Source of the DNA: Streptomyces pseudovenezuelae
GTDB taxonomy: Bacteria; Actinomycetota; Actinomycetes; Streptomycetales; Streptomycetaceae
Assembly: GCF_001513955.1 (NCBI RefSeq)
Contig: NZ_KQ948150.1
Location: 372,001 to 436,000, forward strand
Length of the DNA stretch: 64,000 nucleotides
Direction of reading: 5' to 3'
Below, in pieces: positions 17,110-25,365 of this stretch. Position numbers and translations under genes: made by a program. The notes beneath the pieces are model-generated. The model had not been told where the DNA came from. It saw only the letters and a list, made by a program, of their open reading frames with translations, and made no database searches. The first letter of the stretch is position 1, and each line of letters begins with the position of its first letter.

Positions 17110-17160
17110 GGTGCCGTTCAGGCTTGCGTGTGGCGCCATAGTGGTGCCATGCTGGCACCC
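17110..17160 (+). promoter_or_regulatory. Second GGYRCCA array, 11-bp period, overlapping promoter and start codon
   Basis: Cores lie at 17110 (GGTGCCG), 17121 (degenerate GGCTTGC), 17132 (GGCGCCA), 17143 (GGTGCCA) and 17154 (GGCACCC), a strict 11-bp spacing. The A of the start ATG at 17149 is the last base of the fourth box. CATAGT at 17137-17142 would be a -10 hexamer for transcription starting at that A, so the operator covers promoter and start codon. Confidence 0.75.
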
Positions 17161-17673
17161 ATGGACCTCACCCCGTATGTCGACAACCTCCGCCGCGAAC
17201 TCGCGGTGGCTGCCGAAGCCGGAGGCGACGAAGCCCGTGAGCTGGCCGAGAGGCTGACCGCTCCCCTGGAGTCGGCGACCCGCCTGGTCATGCTCAATGT
17301 GCTCTCCGCCGCGATGGACGAGATCACCCGCGAACTCGCCCCGGGCTCGGTCGACGTACGGCTGCGCGGACTCGACCCCGACTTCGTGGTGACGCTGCCG
17401 CCCGCCGAGGCTGACGCCTCCGTGGTACCGGCCGCGCCCCTCGAACCGTTCAGGGCGCCGGCCGACGGCGACGAGGGCGGCACCGCCCGCATCAACCTGC
17501 GGCTGCCGGCCCACCTCAAGGCGCGCGCCGAAGAGGCGGCGACCCGCGAGGGTGTGTCGGTCAACGCGTGGTTGGTGCGGGCGGTGTCCGCCGCCGTGGA
17601 CGGCGGAACCCGGCCGCGTCCGCAGGGCAAGGCCCAGAACGTCGGACAGAGCTTCACGGGCTGGGTGCGCTAG
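17149..17673 (+). CDS. HicB-like ribbon-helix-helix regulator
   Basis: I choose ATG 17149. No ribosome site precedes it, and a -10-like CATAGT sits at the right distance for a leaderless transcript; ATG 17161 is the alternative. The 174-residue product has a helical N-terminal part (about 1-85) and a C-terminal ribbon-helix-helix at about 115-150, with the strand ARINLRLP, helix HLKARAEEAATREG and second helix VSVNAWLVRAVSAAV. The strand pairs with its twin to read DNA in Arc/MetJ/HicB proteins. No HicA toxin is nearby, so it is probably a stand-alone repressor of its own operon (DUF4097 and ABC genes) acting at the GGYRCCA arrays. The last 20 residues look disordered. Confidence 0.85.
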   Translation: MLAPMDLTPYVDNLRRELAVAAEAGGDEARELAERLTAPLESATRLVMLNVLSAAMDEITRELAPGSVDVRLRGLDPDFVVTLPPAEADASVVPAAPLEPFRAPADGDEGGTARINLRLPAHLKARAEEAATREGVSVNAWLVRAVSAAVDGGTRPRPQGKAQNVGQSFTGWVR

Positions 17674-17760
17674 CCGCACCCGCCCCCACGGAAAGGCGCT
17701 TCACCCCCACCACGTCCCACCAGCGGGGACGCCCCAAGGACTCACGAGGACGGGACAGCC

Positions 17761-18603
17761 ATGCCTTCTTTCGACACCCCCGAACCCATCTCGGTCAACG
17801 CCCACGTGGCCGCCGGTTCCCTCCGGCTCACCGCGGGCGACCGCCCCGACACCGTCGTCGAGGTACGGCCCCGCGACCCGGAGCGGGACAAGGACGTACG
17901 GGCCGCCGAGCAGACCGAGGTCAGCTACGCGGGCGGCATCCTGACCGTCAGGACGAAGGAGCGCCGCATGATCGGGCCCTCCGGCGTCGCCGACGTGACG
18001 GTCGACCTGCCGGCGGGGTCACGCATCGAGGTGACCGGCGCCTGGGCCCAGGTCCTCGGCGAGGGCCGGCTCGGCGCGGTCCGCGTGAAGACCTCGGTCG
18101 GCGACGTCCGCCTCGACACCACCGGTCCGGTCGAGCTGACCGCCTCCCACGGCTCGATCGTCGTCGACCGGATCGTAGGCAAGGCCGAGATCACCACCAG
18201 CTCCGGCAATCTGCGCGTCGGCACCGTCGACGGCCCCGCCGTCCTGAAGAACGCGAACGGCAACACGAACGTCGGCGCCGTCTCCGGCGAGCTGCGCGTG
18301 AGCGGTGCCAACGGTGCCATCGACATCGCGTGCGCCGAGGCGTCCGTCACCGGCACCGCGACCAACGGCGTCCTGCGTGTCGCCGAAGTCGCCCGCGGTG
18401 AGGTCCGGTTGGAGACCTCCAACGGCTCCATCGAGATCGGCATCCGCGAGGGCACCGCCGCCTGGCTCGACGTCAGCTCCACCCGCGGCCTGGTGCGCAA
18501 CACGCTCACCGCATCCGAGGCCCCGGAGCAGTCCGAGGACACGGTCAAGATCCGCGCCCGCACCAACTGGGGCAACATCGACGTCTTCCGCGCCAAGGTC
18601 TGA
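17761..18603 (+). CDS. DUF4097 beta-strand repeat protein
   Basis: This 280-residue protein has no signal peptide and no membrane helix. It consists of short alternating strands typical of the DUF4097 (putative adhesin) family: repeated V-x-(T/V)-x-x-G-x-(V/I) rungs such as VKTSVGDVRLD, ITTSSGNLRVGTVDG, LKNANGNTNVGAVSG and LETSNGSIEIGI. These rungs suggest a right-handed beta solenoid. Its biochemical role is unknown. In actinobacteria it commonly sits, as here, between a HicB-like regulator and a drug-type ABC exporter, which suggests a part in sensing or supporting that transporter. It lies 87 bp after the regulator and 61 bp before the ATPase gene. Confidence 0.85.
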   Translation: MPSFDTPEPISVNAHVAAGSLRLTAGDRPDTVVEVRPRDPERDKDVRAAEQTEVSYAGGILTVRTKERRMIGPSGVADVTVDLPAGSRIEVTGAWAQVLGEGRLGAVRVKTSVGDVRLDTTGPVELTASHGSIVVDRIVGKAEITTSSGNLRVGTVDGPAVLKNANGNTNVGAVSGELRVSGANGAIDIACAEASVTGTATNGVLRVAEVARGEVRLETSNGSIEIGIREGTAAWLDVSSTRGLVRNTLTASEAPEQSEDTVKIRARTNWGNIDVFRAKV

Positions 18604-18664
18604 GCGCCGCACTCTCGACCAGCTCGGATTTCCGCCCACTTCAGCCCGCGAACGGGAGAGCCTC

Positions 18665-19660
18665 ATGCCTTCTTATGTCATGTCCACATCCACATCCACA
18701 TCCGACCCGAACGGTTCCACGGTGGCCGTCTCCGCCGTCGGCCTGCGCAAGTCGTACGGCGACAAAGTCGTTCTTGACGGCATCGATCTGCGCATCCCCA
18801 CCGGGTCGGTGTTCGCACTGCTCGGGCCGAACGGCGCCGGCAAGACGACCGTCGTGAAGATCCTCTCCACTCTGGTGTCCGCCGACGACGGGCAGGCTCT
18901 GGTCGGAGGGCACGACCTGGCCGCCGACCCGCAGGGCGTGCGGGCCGCGATCGGGGTCACCGGGCAGTTCTCCGCCGTGGACGGGCTGATCACCGGTGAG
19001 GAGAACATGCTGCTCATGGCCGATCTGCACCACCTTTCCAGGAGGGACGGCCGCGGGATCGCCGGCGAACTGCTGGAGCGCTTCGACCTCACCGAGGCGG
19101 CCAATAAGCCCGCCTCCACCTACTCCGGCGGCATGAAGCGCCGCCTCGACATCGCCATGACCCTGGTCGGCAGCGCCCGGATCATCTTCCTCGACGAACC
19201 GACCACCGGCCTCGACCCCCGCGCCCGCCACACCATGTGGCAGATCATCCGCGACTTGGTCTCCGACGGTGTCACCGTCTTCCTCACCACCCAGTACCTG
19301 GACGAGGCCGACGAACTCGCCGACCGCATCGCGGTGCTGAACGACGGCCGGATCGTCGCCGAGGGCACGGCCGAGGAGCTCAAGCGGCTGATTCCCGGCG
19401 GTCATGTCCGGCTCGGCTTCACCGACCCGGACACCTACCGCAGCGCCGCCTCCACCCTGGGTGAAGCGTCCCACGACGACGAGGCGCTCACCCTCCAACT
19501 CCCCAGCGACGGCAGCCAGCGCGAGCTGCGCTCGATCCTCGACTGGCTGGACGCCGCCGGCGTCGAGGCCGACGAGCTGACCGTGCACACCCCCGACCTC
19601 GACGACGTCTTCTTCGCCCTCACCGGCGGCACCGACCAGACCAAGGAGTCTGCCCGATGA
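18665..19660 (+). CDS. ABC transporter ATP-binding protein, DrrA-like
   Basis: The start is ATG 18665 with GGGAGAG upstream; 331 residues. It has Walker A GPNGAGKT at about 52-59, the Q loop in VTGQFSA, the signature YSGGMKRRLDIA, Walker B RIIFLDEPTTGLDP, the D loop and the H-loop switch (TQYLDEADELADR). The C-terminal hundred residues match the regulatory extension of the daunorubicin-resistance ATPase DrrA, ending near the conserved LDDVFFALTG. It should power the membrane protein encoded next, with which it overlaps by four bases (ATGA). Likely substrates are hydrophobic drugs or lipids; none can be named. Confidence 0.93.
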   Translation: MPSYVMSTSTSTSDPNGSTVAVSAVGLRKSYGDKVVLDGIDLRIPTGSVFALLGPNGAGKTTVVKILSTLVSADDGQALVGGHDLAADPQGVRAAIGVTGQFSAVDGLITGEENMLLMADLHHLSRRDGRGIAGELLERFDLTEAANKPASTYSGGMKRRLDIAMTLVGSARIIFLDEPTTGLDPRARHTMWQIIRDLVSDGVTVFLTTQYLDEADELADRIAVLNDGRIVAEGTAEELKRLIPGGHVRLGFTDPDTYRSAASTLGEASHDDEALTLQLPSDGSQRELRSILDWLDAAGVEADELTVHTPDLDDVFFALTGGTDQTKESAR

Positions 19661-20448
19661 GCACCCTCTCCCTTGCCGTGCGCGACTCGTCCACCATGCT
19701 GCGCCGCAACCTCCTGCACGCCCGGCGCTATCCGTCCATGACGCTGAACCTGCTGCTCACGCCGGTCATGTTGTTGCTGCTGTTCGTCTACATCTTCGGG
19801 GACACCATGAGCGCGGGTCTCGGGGACGGCGGTGGTGGCCGCTCCGAGTACCTCGCCTACCTCGTCCCGGGCATCCTGACGCTGACCATCGGCGGCACCA
19901 CCATCGGCACCGCGGTGTCCGTCTCCATGGACATGACCGAGGGCATCATCGCGCGCTTCCGCACGCTGGCGATCCATCGAGGCTCGGTGCTCATCGGTCA
20001 CGTCATCGGCAGCGTGCTCCAGTGCGTGGCGAGTGTGGTCCTCGTCGGGGCCGTCGCCGTGGCGATCGGGTTCCGGTCGACGAACGCCACCGCCCTGGAG
20101 TGGATCCTCGCGCTCGGGCTGTTGTCCCTCGTCTCGCTGTCCCTGACCTGGATCGCGGTGGGCATGGGCCTGTCCAGCCCGAACCCCGAGGCCGCCAGCA
20201 ACAACGCGATGCCGCTGATGATCCTGCCCCTCCTGTCCAGCGCCTTCGTGCCGGTGGACGCGATGCCGGGCTGGTTCCGGCCGATCGCCGAGTACCAGCC
20301 CTTCACCCCGGCCATCGAGACCCTGCGCGGCCTGCTCCTCGGCACCGGGATCGGCAACAACGGCTGGCTCGCCGTCGCCTGGTGCCTGGGGCTGACCGTG
20401 CTCGGCTACGCATGGTCGAAGTCCCTGTTCGACCGCGATCCGAAGTAG
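19657..20448 (+). CDS. ABC-2 type transporter permease, DrrB-like
   Basis: The ATG overlaps the ATPase stop, so translation is coupled. The 263-residue protein has six predicted membrane helices. The first follows a basic N-terminus (RRNLLHARRYPSMTLN), and an ABC-2 membrane-domain core includes YLVPGILTLTIGG and RFRTLAIHRGSVLIGHV, the coupling segment seen in DrrB proteins. The conserved late motif MPGWFRPIAEYQPFTPAIETLRGLL is characteristic of this exporter class. It forms a two-component exporter with the preceding ATPase. A 640-bp gap follows, so this is probably the operon's last gene. Confidence 0.93.
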   Translation: MSTLSLAVRDSSTMLRRNLLHARRYPSMTLNLLLTPVMLLLLFVYIFGDTMSAGLGDGGGGRSEYLAYLVPGILTLTIGGTTIGTAVSVSMDMTEGIIARFRTLAIHRGSVLIGHVIGSVLQCVASVVLVGAVAVAIGFRSTNATALEWILALGLLSLVSLSLTWIAVGMGLSSPNPEAASNNAMPLMILPLLSSAFVPVDAMPGWFRPIAEYQPFTPAIETLRGLLLGTGIGNNGWLAVAWCLGLTVLGYAWSKSLFDRDPK

Positions 20449-21089
20449 TGGGCGACCGGTCTCAAGCTCGCTGCATCCGACTGACGCTCCGAAGCGGGCG
20501 CGATCAGGAGATCAGCGTCATTACGACGTACTGCCACGACCAGCCGGGGAGCAGGTGTCCGAGGAAGCCGCACTTCACCGGAGCGGTGATCACAGGGGAG
20601 GATCGGATGCGCCTGTCCTTCCCCCGAGCGGGACCGAACCTAGCTGACAGGCGCACGCGCCGACGGTTGTTCGACGGCCCCCCGCTTTCCCTCCGAGCGG
20701 CGGGGCCGGTTCGTGTGCAGGCCGCTGATCCAGTACCGCCCTTGAGGCGGTGGAACGGGCAGGTCGTGGCCGTGTGCGGTGGCGGGGGAGGGGTGTGATG
20801 CAGAACACGGTGCGTGTGCGCAGGTGTGTTCGGTGCGCGGTTCGGGAGGGTTAGGCCTGGTCAGAGGACTACGCAGGGTGACTAGCGGTGCTTGTTGAAG
20901 GTTGCACGGCGCCCGTACGGGGGCCCGCGCCGAGGCTTTTTCAAACGGGCGTGAGTGTTCCGCCGGGCAAATCACTTAGCTAGGTCACAGGCCCAACGGC
21001 CTTTCGGCGCGAGTGAGTTGGCGCCGGGTCCCTGATTGACCTCGATGGAGAGGATCTCTGCTCATGTCCCCTGCCGACAGGAGCCGGTC
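20449..21089. other. 640-bp intergenic region with a terminator-like hairpin
   Basis: No recognised gene lies between the ABC permease and the sigma-factor gene. A 63-residue frame at about 20607-20798 has arginine-rich text and no known motif, and I do not call it. CCCCGC and GCGGGG arms near 20680-20705 could pair. The clearest element is the hairpin with a T-tract at 20908-20941. The stretch after it should hold the sigma-gene promoter, but no standard -35/-10 pair was found. Confidence 0.4.
20908..20941 (+). terminator. Intrinsic terminator-like hairpin with T-tract
   Basis: GGCGC (20908-20912) pairs with GCGCC (20927-20931) around an inner CCGTACGG palindrome, followed by GAGGC and TTTTT ending at 20941. 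It is far downstream of the ABC permease (460 bp), so it may end a long 3' untranslated region or an unrecognised small RNA. Confidence 0.5.
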
Positions 21090-21713
21090 GTGAGGTACGA
21101 CGACGCCCCGGAGGGCGCCTCGCCGGTGGAGCACCGTACCGGGCTCTCGCAGTCCATGTTCGTCCCCCTGGACCTGGAAGTGGACTTCGAGGCCTTCTAC
21201 CTCGGTCACCACGAGGTCTTCCATGCGTACGCGGAGGTCCACTTCGGTAACCGCGAGACCGCGGAAGAGGTCATCCACGAGGTCTTCCTGGAGATCCACG
21301 CCGGCTGGTCGCAACTGCTGAGCGCGGGCAACCTCGAACAGGGCGCGTGGGCGATCGTGCGACGGATCGTGCACAACCGCCTCGACGCGGAGGGGCGGGG
21401 GCCGGCGTTCGTCATCAACGGCCCCATCGCCCAGGCCCTCGACACCGCGCTCGTCACGGCCCGCGACAAGCTCCAGAAGATGGAGTCCGCCAGCGGTCTG
21501 TACGAGGCGATAGCGGATCTGCCGGACCGGCAGTTCGAGGTGATCGTGCTGCGCTACGTGCTCGGCTACCCCACCGCCAAGGTCGCCTGGTACATCGGCA
21601 TCGACGACCGCACCGTGGGCCACCACCTGCGCCGCGCCAAGGAACGACTGCGCCTCAAGCTCGGCCTGCCCGAGACGCCGAAGAAGCCCAAGCACAAGGG
21701 AGTGGGAGCGTGA
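21090..21713 (+). CDS. ECF-type sigma-70 family factor
   Basis: GTG 21090 is chosen because AGGAG (21079-21083) lies six bases upstream; an earlier in-frame start at 21036 has no such site. The 207 residues contain a region-2-like segment (about 32-95, FEAFYLGHHEVFHAYAEVHF, TAEEVIHEVFLEIH) and a clear region 4 (about 140-195, LPDRQFEVIVLRYVLGYPTAKVAWYIGIDDRTVGHHLRRAKERLR) with a helix-turn-helix for -35 recognition. Region 2 is divergent from ordinary ECF factors, so promoter melting may be atypical. The GTGA overlap with the next gene suggests that product is a dedicated partner, perhaps an antagonist. Confidence 0.82.
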   Translation: MRYDDAPEGASPVEHRTGLSQSMFVPLDLEVDFEAFYLGHHEVFHAYAEVHFGNRETAEEVIHEVFLEIHAGWSQLLSAGNLEQGAWAIVRRIVHNRLDAEGRGPAFVINGPIAQALDTALVTARDKLQKMESASGLYEAIADLPDRQFEVIVLRYVLGYPTAKVAWYIGIDDRTVGHHLRRAKERLRLKLGLPETPKKPKHKGVGA

Positions 21714-22381
21714 GCACCACCGTCAGCGACCTCCTGGAGAGCGCCCGCCTGCCGGTCGCCCCGCGCAGCGGAGCCGACGTCGCCGCGGGGCTGCGCCGGC
21801 TGGCCGCGGAAGCCTCCCGCCGTACCCCCACCACCGAGGTCACCCGCGCCGCGCAGGCCGGACAGCGCCTCGCCGTGGTGTGCCGGTGGGTCCTCAACGA
21901 ACCCGACGCCGCCGCCCACGTCGCGAAGATCGCCGAAGGCCCGGACCGGGGGCCGCTGACCGAGGAGGAACTCGATGTCGACGGCGCTCTCGTCTACGCC
22001 TGCCTGCTGTCACTGACGGGGCACCCCGAATCCGCGCAGTTCTGGTGGCAGTTGGCCGCCGGCGCCGGCAGCCGCGCCGCGGCCTACTGCCTGCACCTGC
22101 ACCACCTCTGCGTGGGGGAGTCCAGGCGGGCGCGGCACTGGTTCCACCAACTCACCCACTCCATGGCCGACACGGCCCCGCCGGATGCCGCCTTTCTCGA
22201 CGGCCTGGAGATCTTCGCCCGGTACGTGCGCGCCAACGGTTCCGGCGCCCACGCTCCCACCGGCCGCCTGGAGAGCGAGGTCGACCGGCTGGCCGCCCGC
22301 ACTCCGCACTCCTCCGTCATCGTCGCCCGGCCCGACCGCCAACTAGTGGCCCGGCTCCAGGAGTTCAGCCGAGGCCGCTGA
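21710..22381 (+). CDS. Helical partner protein coupled to the sigma factor
   Basis: GTG 21710 overlaps the sigma-gene stop (GTGA), and GTGGGAG lies just upstream, so translation is coupled. The 223-residue product is all-helical, cytoplasmic, and has a central stretch (about 85-150) reminiscent of Sel1/TPR repeats: ALVYACLLSLTGHPESAQFWWQLAAGAGSRAAA and then ARHWFHQL. It has no transmembrane helix and no zinc-binding HxxxCxxC motif, so it is not a classical membrane or ZAS anti-sigma factor. The tight coupling suggests it binds or modulates the sigma factor. A 14-bp hairpin follows 25 bp after its stop. Confidence 0.75.
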   Translation: MSTTVSDLLESARLPVAPRSGADVAAGLRRLAAEASRRTPTTEVTRAAQAGQRLAVVCRWVLNEPDAAAHVAKIAEGPDRGPLTEEELDVDGALVYACLLSLTGHPESAQFWWQLAAGAGSRAAAYCLHLHHLCVGESRRARHWFHQLTHSMADTAPPDAAFLDGLEIFARYVRANGSGAHAPTGRLESEVDRLAARTPHSSVIVARPDRQLVARLQEFSRGR

Positions 22382-22405
22382 CCGCGCCCGGTACCACACC
22401 GAGCA

Positions 22406-22454
22406 GGGGAGTCCACCGGTCACCGTTCCCAGGCCACGGCCCGGTGGACTCCCC
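22406..22454 (+). terminator. Perfect 14-bp hairpin after the sigma-factor operon
   Basis: GGGGAGTCCACCGG (22406-22419) is the exact reverse complement of CCGGTGGACTCCCC (22441-22454), with a 21-base loop and no T-tract. It follows the 22381 stop by 25 bases and precedes the next small gene's ATG by 33 bases. It is either a terminator or a structured leader of that small gene. Confidence 0.7.
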
Positions 22455-22486
22455 GTCAGGACGCCATCCAGAAAGGAACGCCTGCC

Positions 22487-22660
22487 ATGGATCCCAGCCT
22501 CCCCCCACCCCGCACGGGCCGGGAACGGCTCCTCGCCGTCCGGGAGTGGATCGTGCGGGGGCGACGTACCGCCCTCGCGCAGCTGCTGCGCGGCGCCTGC
22601 TACGGCGCGGGCACCGGAGCCGTAGGCCTGTTCTTCCTGTGGGTCGAACACCGCATGTGA
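22487..22660 (+). CDS. 57-residue small membrane protein
   Basis: ATG 22487 follows GAAAGGA by about ten bases. The 57-residue product has a basic, arginine-rich N-terminal half (RERLLAVREWIVRGRR) and one hydrophobic helix near the C-terminus (GAGTGAVGLFFLWVEH), a single-pass layout with a cytoplasmic basic arm. The stop is 29 bp from the convergent permease gene. No family is recognised. It could be the last gene of the sigma-factor unit if the hairpin before it is read through. Confidence 0.6.
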   Translation: MDPSLPPPRTGRERLLAVREWIVRGRRTALAQLLRGACYGAGTGAVGLFFLWVEHRM

Positions 22661-22688
22661 TCAAGCTCCGCCTCGGCCCGGTGGGGGC

Positions 22689-24155
22689 TCAGTCCGCGTC
22701 GGCGACGATGGAGCCGACGCGTTCGGCCAGGACCGGGTCGCGGCGGACCAGGAGGGTCGCGTAGCCGACGGCGAGGAGCAGGGTGCCGATGGCCGCGTAG
22801 GGGAACCAGTTGTACGGCGCGGGCTGTCCGGGTTTGGCGAGGTAGTACAGCGGAACCAGGATGGCCACCGTGCCGAGCGCGGGCAGGAGGAGGTGCCGGA
22901 CGACCCGGAACTCCTGCGGACGGTACTTGCGGTAGTACAGCGGCAGAGCGATGTTGGAGGCGAGGTAGACCAGCAGGATCAGGATGGCGCCGAGGGTCGA
23001 GGACTCGGTGAAGAAGACCACCGGGTTCATCCGGCCGCCGTCGGAGCCCAGCAGGTGGCCCAGGCCCCAGCCGCCGATGATCAGCAGGGCGATGGCCGTG
23101 AAGGTGACGATCGCGTTGTTCGGGGTGCGGCGGACGGGGTGGACGTAGCCGAAGAAGGCGGGCAGCAGACCCTCGCGTCCGGCGTTGAAGACCAGACGTG
23201 CCTGTGAGTTGATGCCGGCGATCAGCACGCCGAGGGTGGAGGTGAGGCCGCCGAGGTAGGCGAGGAACGCCAGCACGCCGAGAGTGTCCTGGGCCACCTC
23301 GATGAAGGGGATCCGGGTGGCCCCGAGTCTGTCCACGTCGTAGCCGAAGCCGGTCACCGTGGCGTACGCGAAGAGGATGTAGCTCACCGTCATGATCGCG
23401 ATGGAGGAGAACACGGCGCGGCCGACGTTGCGGCGCGGATTCTCCGTCTCCTCGGCGAGTGCCGCCGAGTTCTCCCATCCGATGAACAGGTACACCGCCA
23501 GCGGGAAGCCGGCCGCCAGTCCCTTGAAGCCGCCGCTGATGTGGTCGGGCAGGAACGGGTCGAAGGACAACCGGCCGTGGTGTTCCACCAGTGCGGCGAC
23601 CGAGACCACGATCAGCACCAGCATCTCCGCGCCGAAGAAGTAGCCGGCCCATTTGGTGGAGACGACCACCCCGCGCAGCATCAGTACGACGGCCAGCCCG
23701 GTGAGCAGCAGCGTCCAGATGATCCACGGCAGGTCGATGCCGGTGTAGTGCTCCAGGGTGATCTGCACGAAGCCGCCGGAGATCGAGATGACGCCGGCCA
23801 TCGCGATGATGTAGCCCAGGGCCGCCAACAGCGCCGTGGTCACCGCGCTGACCGGTCCGAACGTCTTGCCGACGAAGGTGATGAAGCTGCCCGCCGAGGG
23901 GTGGGCCCGGGAGAACTCGGCGAGCGTGTTGCCGAGGAGCGCCACCGCGACACCCGCGGCCGCGATGGTCAGGGGCGAGGCGACACCCGCGGTGGTGGCG
24001 AGGAAGGCGAAACCGAAGAAGAAGCTCATGGCCGGCCCGACGTTGGCCATCGTGGCGGCGGCGATGTCCGCCATGCCGAGGACGCCACCGCGCAGCCGCT
24101 GCGGCGCGCCGACGGGGCCCGGGGGCGACAGCGGATCTGCTCCGGGATGGGGCAT
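22689..24155 (-). CDS. APC-family amino-acid permease
   Basis: The start ATG 24155 has GAGGAG nine bases upstream; 488 residues. Twelve membrane segments are evident. The first-helix motif GVLGMADIAAATMANVGPAMSF and the sixth-helix FIGWENSAALAEETENPRRN are hallmarks of the amino acid-polyamine-organocation superfamily, where the unwound helices 1 and 6 form the substrate site. It imports amino acids or related amines across the cytoplasmic membrane; the substrate is not readable. It follows a GntR regulator gene by 75 bp on the same strand, so it is probably that regulator's target. Confidence 0.88.
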   Translation of the reverse strand: MPHPGADPLSPPGPVGAPQRLRGGVLGMADIAAATMANVGPAMSFFFGFAFLATTAGVASPLTIAAAGVAVALLGNTLAEFSRAHPSAGSFITFVGKTFGPVSAVTTALLAALGYIIAMAGVISISGGFVQITLEHYTGIDLPWIIWTLLLTGLAVVLMLRGVVVSTKWAGYFFGAEMLVLIVVSVAALVEHHGRLSFDPFLPDHISGGFKGLAAGFPLAVYLFIGWENSAALAEETENPRRNVGRAVFSSIAIMTVSYILFAYATVTGFGYDVDRLGATRIPFIEVAQDTLGVLAFLAYLGGLTSTLGVLIAGINSQARLVFNAGREGLLPAFFGYVHPVRRTPNNAIVTFTAIALLIIGGWGLGHLLGSDGGRMNPVVFFTESSTLGAILILLVYLASNIALPLYYRKYRPQEFRVVRHLLLPALGTVAILVPLYYLAKPGQPAPYNWFPYAAIGTLLLAVGYATLLVRRDPVLAERVGSIVADAD

Positions 24156-24230
24156 GGCGGCAACTCCTCGTGCGGGGTGGCGGCGTGGTGGGTGCGCGGG
24201 CTGTCGGGGGTCGGCGGGGCGGGCCCGGCG

Positions 24231-24965
24231 TCAGCGGTGCCGGGAACTCTGGTGTGCCTTGACCGCCCGCACGGCCGGTTCGGTCGCACCCCGCCCCAGC
24301 TCGGTGAGCAGTTCGGCGTGACAGCGGTTCTGTGCCCGTAGCGCCTCGGGCCGCGGTGCGGGCAGCAGCAGGCACAGCCGGCCGAGCAGATCGGCGGCGA
24401 ACTCGCGGATTCCGGCGCCGCCGAGCGCCTCGGCGAGGGCCAGGTGGAAGCGGGTCTCCAGCTCCGCCATGTGTGCCGGGTCGTCGGTTCGCTCCAGGTC
24501 CTCGACCAGGGCGCGCAGTTGGTCCAGTCGCTCGGCCGGGACCTCTCCCGCACTGTGCGCCACGAGACCGCATTCGAGCAGCAGATGGAAGGCGTCCAGG
24601 GACGCGGCCTCCTCCGCGTCGTGCATCAGGGCCACGACGGTGTCCCAGCCCTGCGCGACGAAGGTTCCGCCGGCCCGGCCGCGTCGGCGGTCGAGCAGGC
24701 CGTCCTGACACATGCCTTCCAGCGCGCGGCGCACGGTGATCTCACCGATCCCCAGCTCCTCCGCGAGGACACCGGCGTCCGGCAGTCGGTCCCCCGGCCG
24801 CACGGACTGCAGGCGTACCCGCAGGGCGATCCGTGATCGGACGAGATCGGATCCGCTCTGGCCGCCCAGCGGCAGCGCGCGGGCGTGACCCACGCCGATG
24901 ACCGAGGTCGTGGGAGCCGAGCCCGGCTGGTTGTAAGGCCCGAACTTGCCCGCTGCATTCACCAC
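24231..24965 (-). CDS. GntR/FadR-family transcriptional regulator
   Basis: The start is GTG 24965, with AAGGTG about seven bases upstream; 244 residues. An N-terminal winged helix (about 40-105: SRIALRVRLQSVRPGDRLPDAGVLAEELGIGEITVRRALEGM, then GGTFVAQG for the wing) is followed by an all-helical FCD ligand domain with conserved residues in the segment DPAHMAELETRFHLALAEALGG. FadR-type regulators respond to small acids or amino acids. It probably controls the amino-acid permease gene downstream. A CCACGAC (24962-24968) and GTCGTGG (24995-25001) inverted repeat spans its start and might be an autoregulatory site. Confidence 0.88.
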   Translation of the reverse strand: MVNAAGKFGPYNQPGSAPTTSVIGVGHARALPLGGQSGSDLVRSRIALRVRLQSVRPGDRLPDAGVLAEELGIGEITVRRALEGMCQDGLLDRRRGRAGGTFVAQGWDTVVALMHDAEEAASLDAFHLLLECGLVAHSAGEVPAERLDQLRALVEDLERTDDPAHMAELETRFHLALAEALGGAGIREFAADLLGRLCLLLPAPRPEALRAQNRCHAELLTELGRGATEPAVRAVKAHQSSRHR

Positions 24966-25151
24966 GACGTCACCTTAACGGCCTGCTGTTCGCGGTCGTG
25001 GCCCTCGCTGCGAGCGCGTCGGCCTTCCGCCGTGCTCCGCGCCGAGGGCGGGCTCGTAGCGGGTGCCCAGGGCGGCAGGCGGTTCCCGCGACGAGGTCTC
25101 GGGGTGGTGCATCGGGGCTCCCAGGGGGAGGGGCATGTCGGGATGCAGGAA

Positions 25152-25180
25152 AAATTAGAGCAAGGTGAACAGTTAAACAA
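25152..25180 (-). promoter_or_regulatory. Sigma-70-type promoter for the GntR gene
   Basis: On the minus strand TTGTTT (25180-25175) is separated by 17 bases from TAATTT (25157-25152), a good -35/-10 pair in an unusually AT-rich patch. Transcription would start near 25145 and give a leader of about 180 bases before the GTG at 24965. Confidence 0.55.
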
Positions 25181-25365
25181 GACCTCGCCTCTACCGGTTC
25201 GCGGGCAGCGGGTGGGCGCCGGGGCTACAGTCCTCCGACACGGCTCTGAGCAGGGGATTCGCATCTCCGTAGCGCCGCCGGCGAGGTCCCGGCGGTGGGC
25301 TGCGGCAGAGGGCGCGCGAGGCGTGGGCCGGGAGGTGCGGGGCGGTGGGCGACCCGCCGGACCCC

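Noticed and set aside
17149..17673. HicAB toxin-antitoxin system
   Set aside because: The RHH domain is HicB-like, but no small HicA (dsRBD-like) gene lies on either side, so a toxin-antitoxin call is not supported.
20607..20798. 63-codon frame between the ABC permease and the sigma factor
   Set aside because: Arginine-rich text, no motif, weak start context; not distinguishable from chance in GC-rich DNA.
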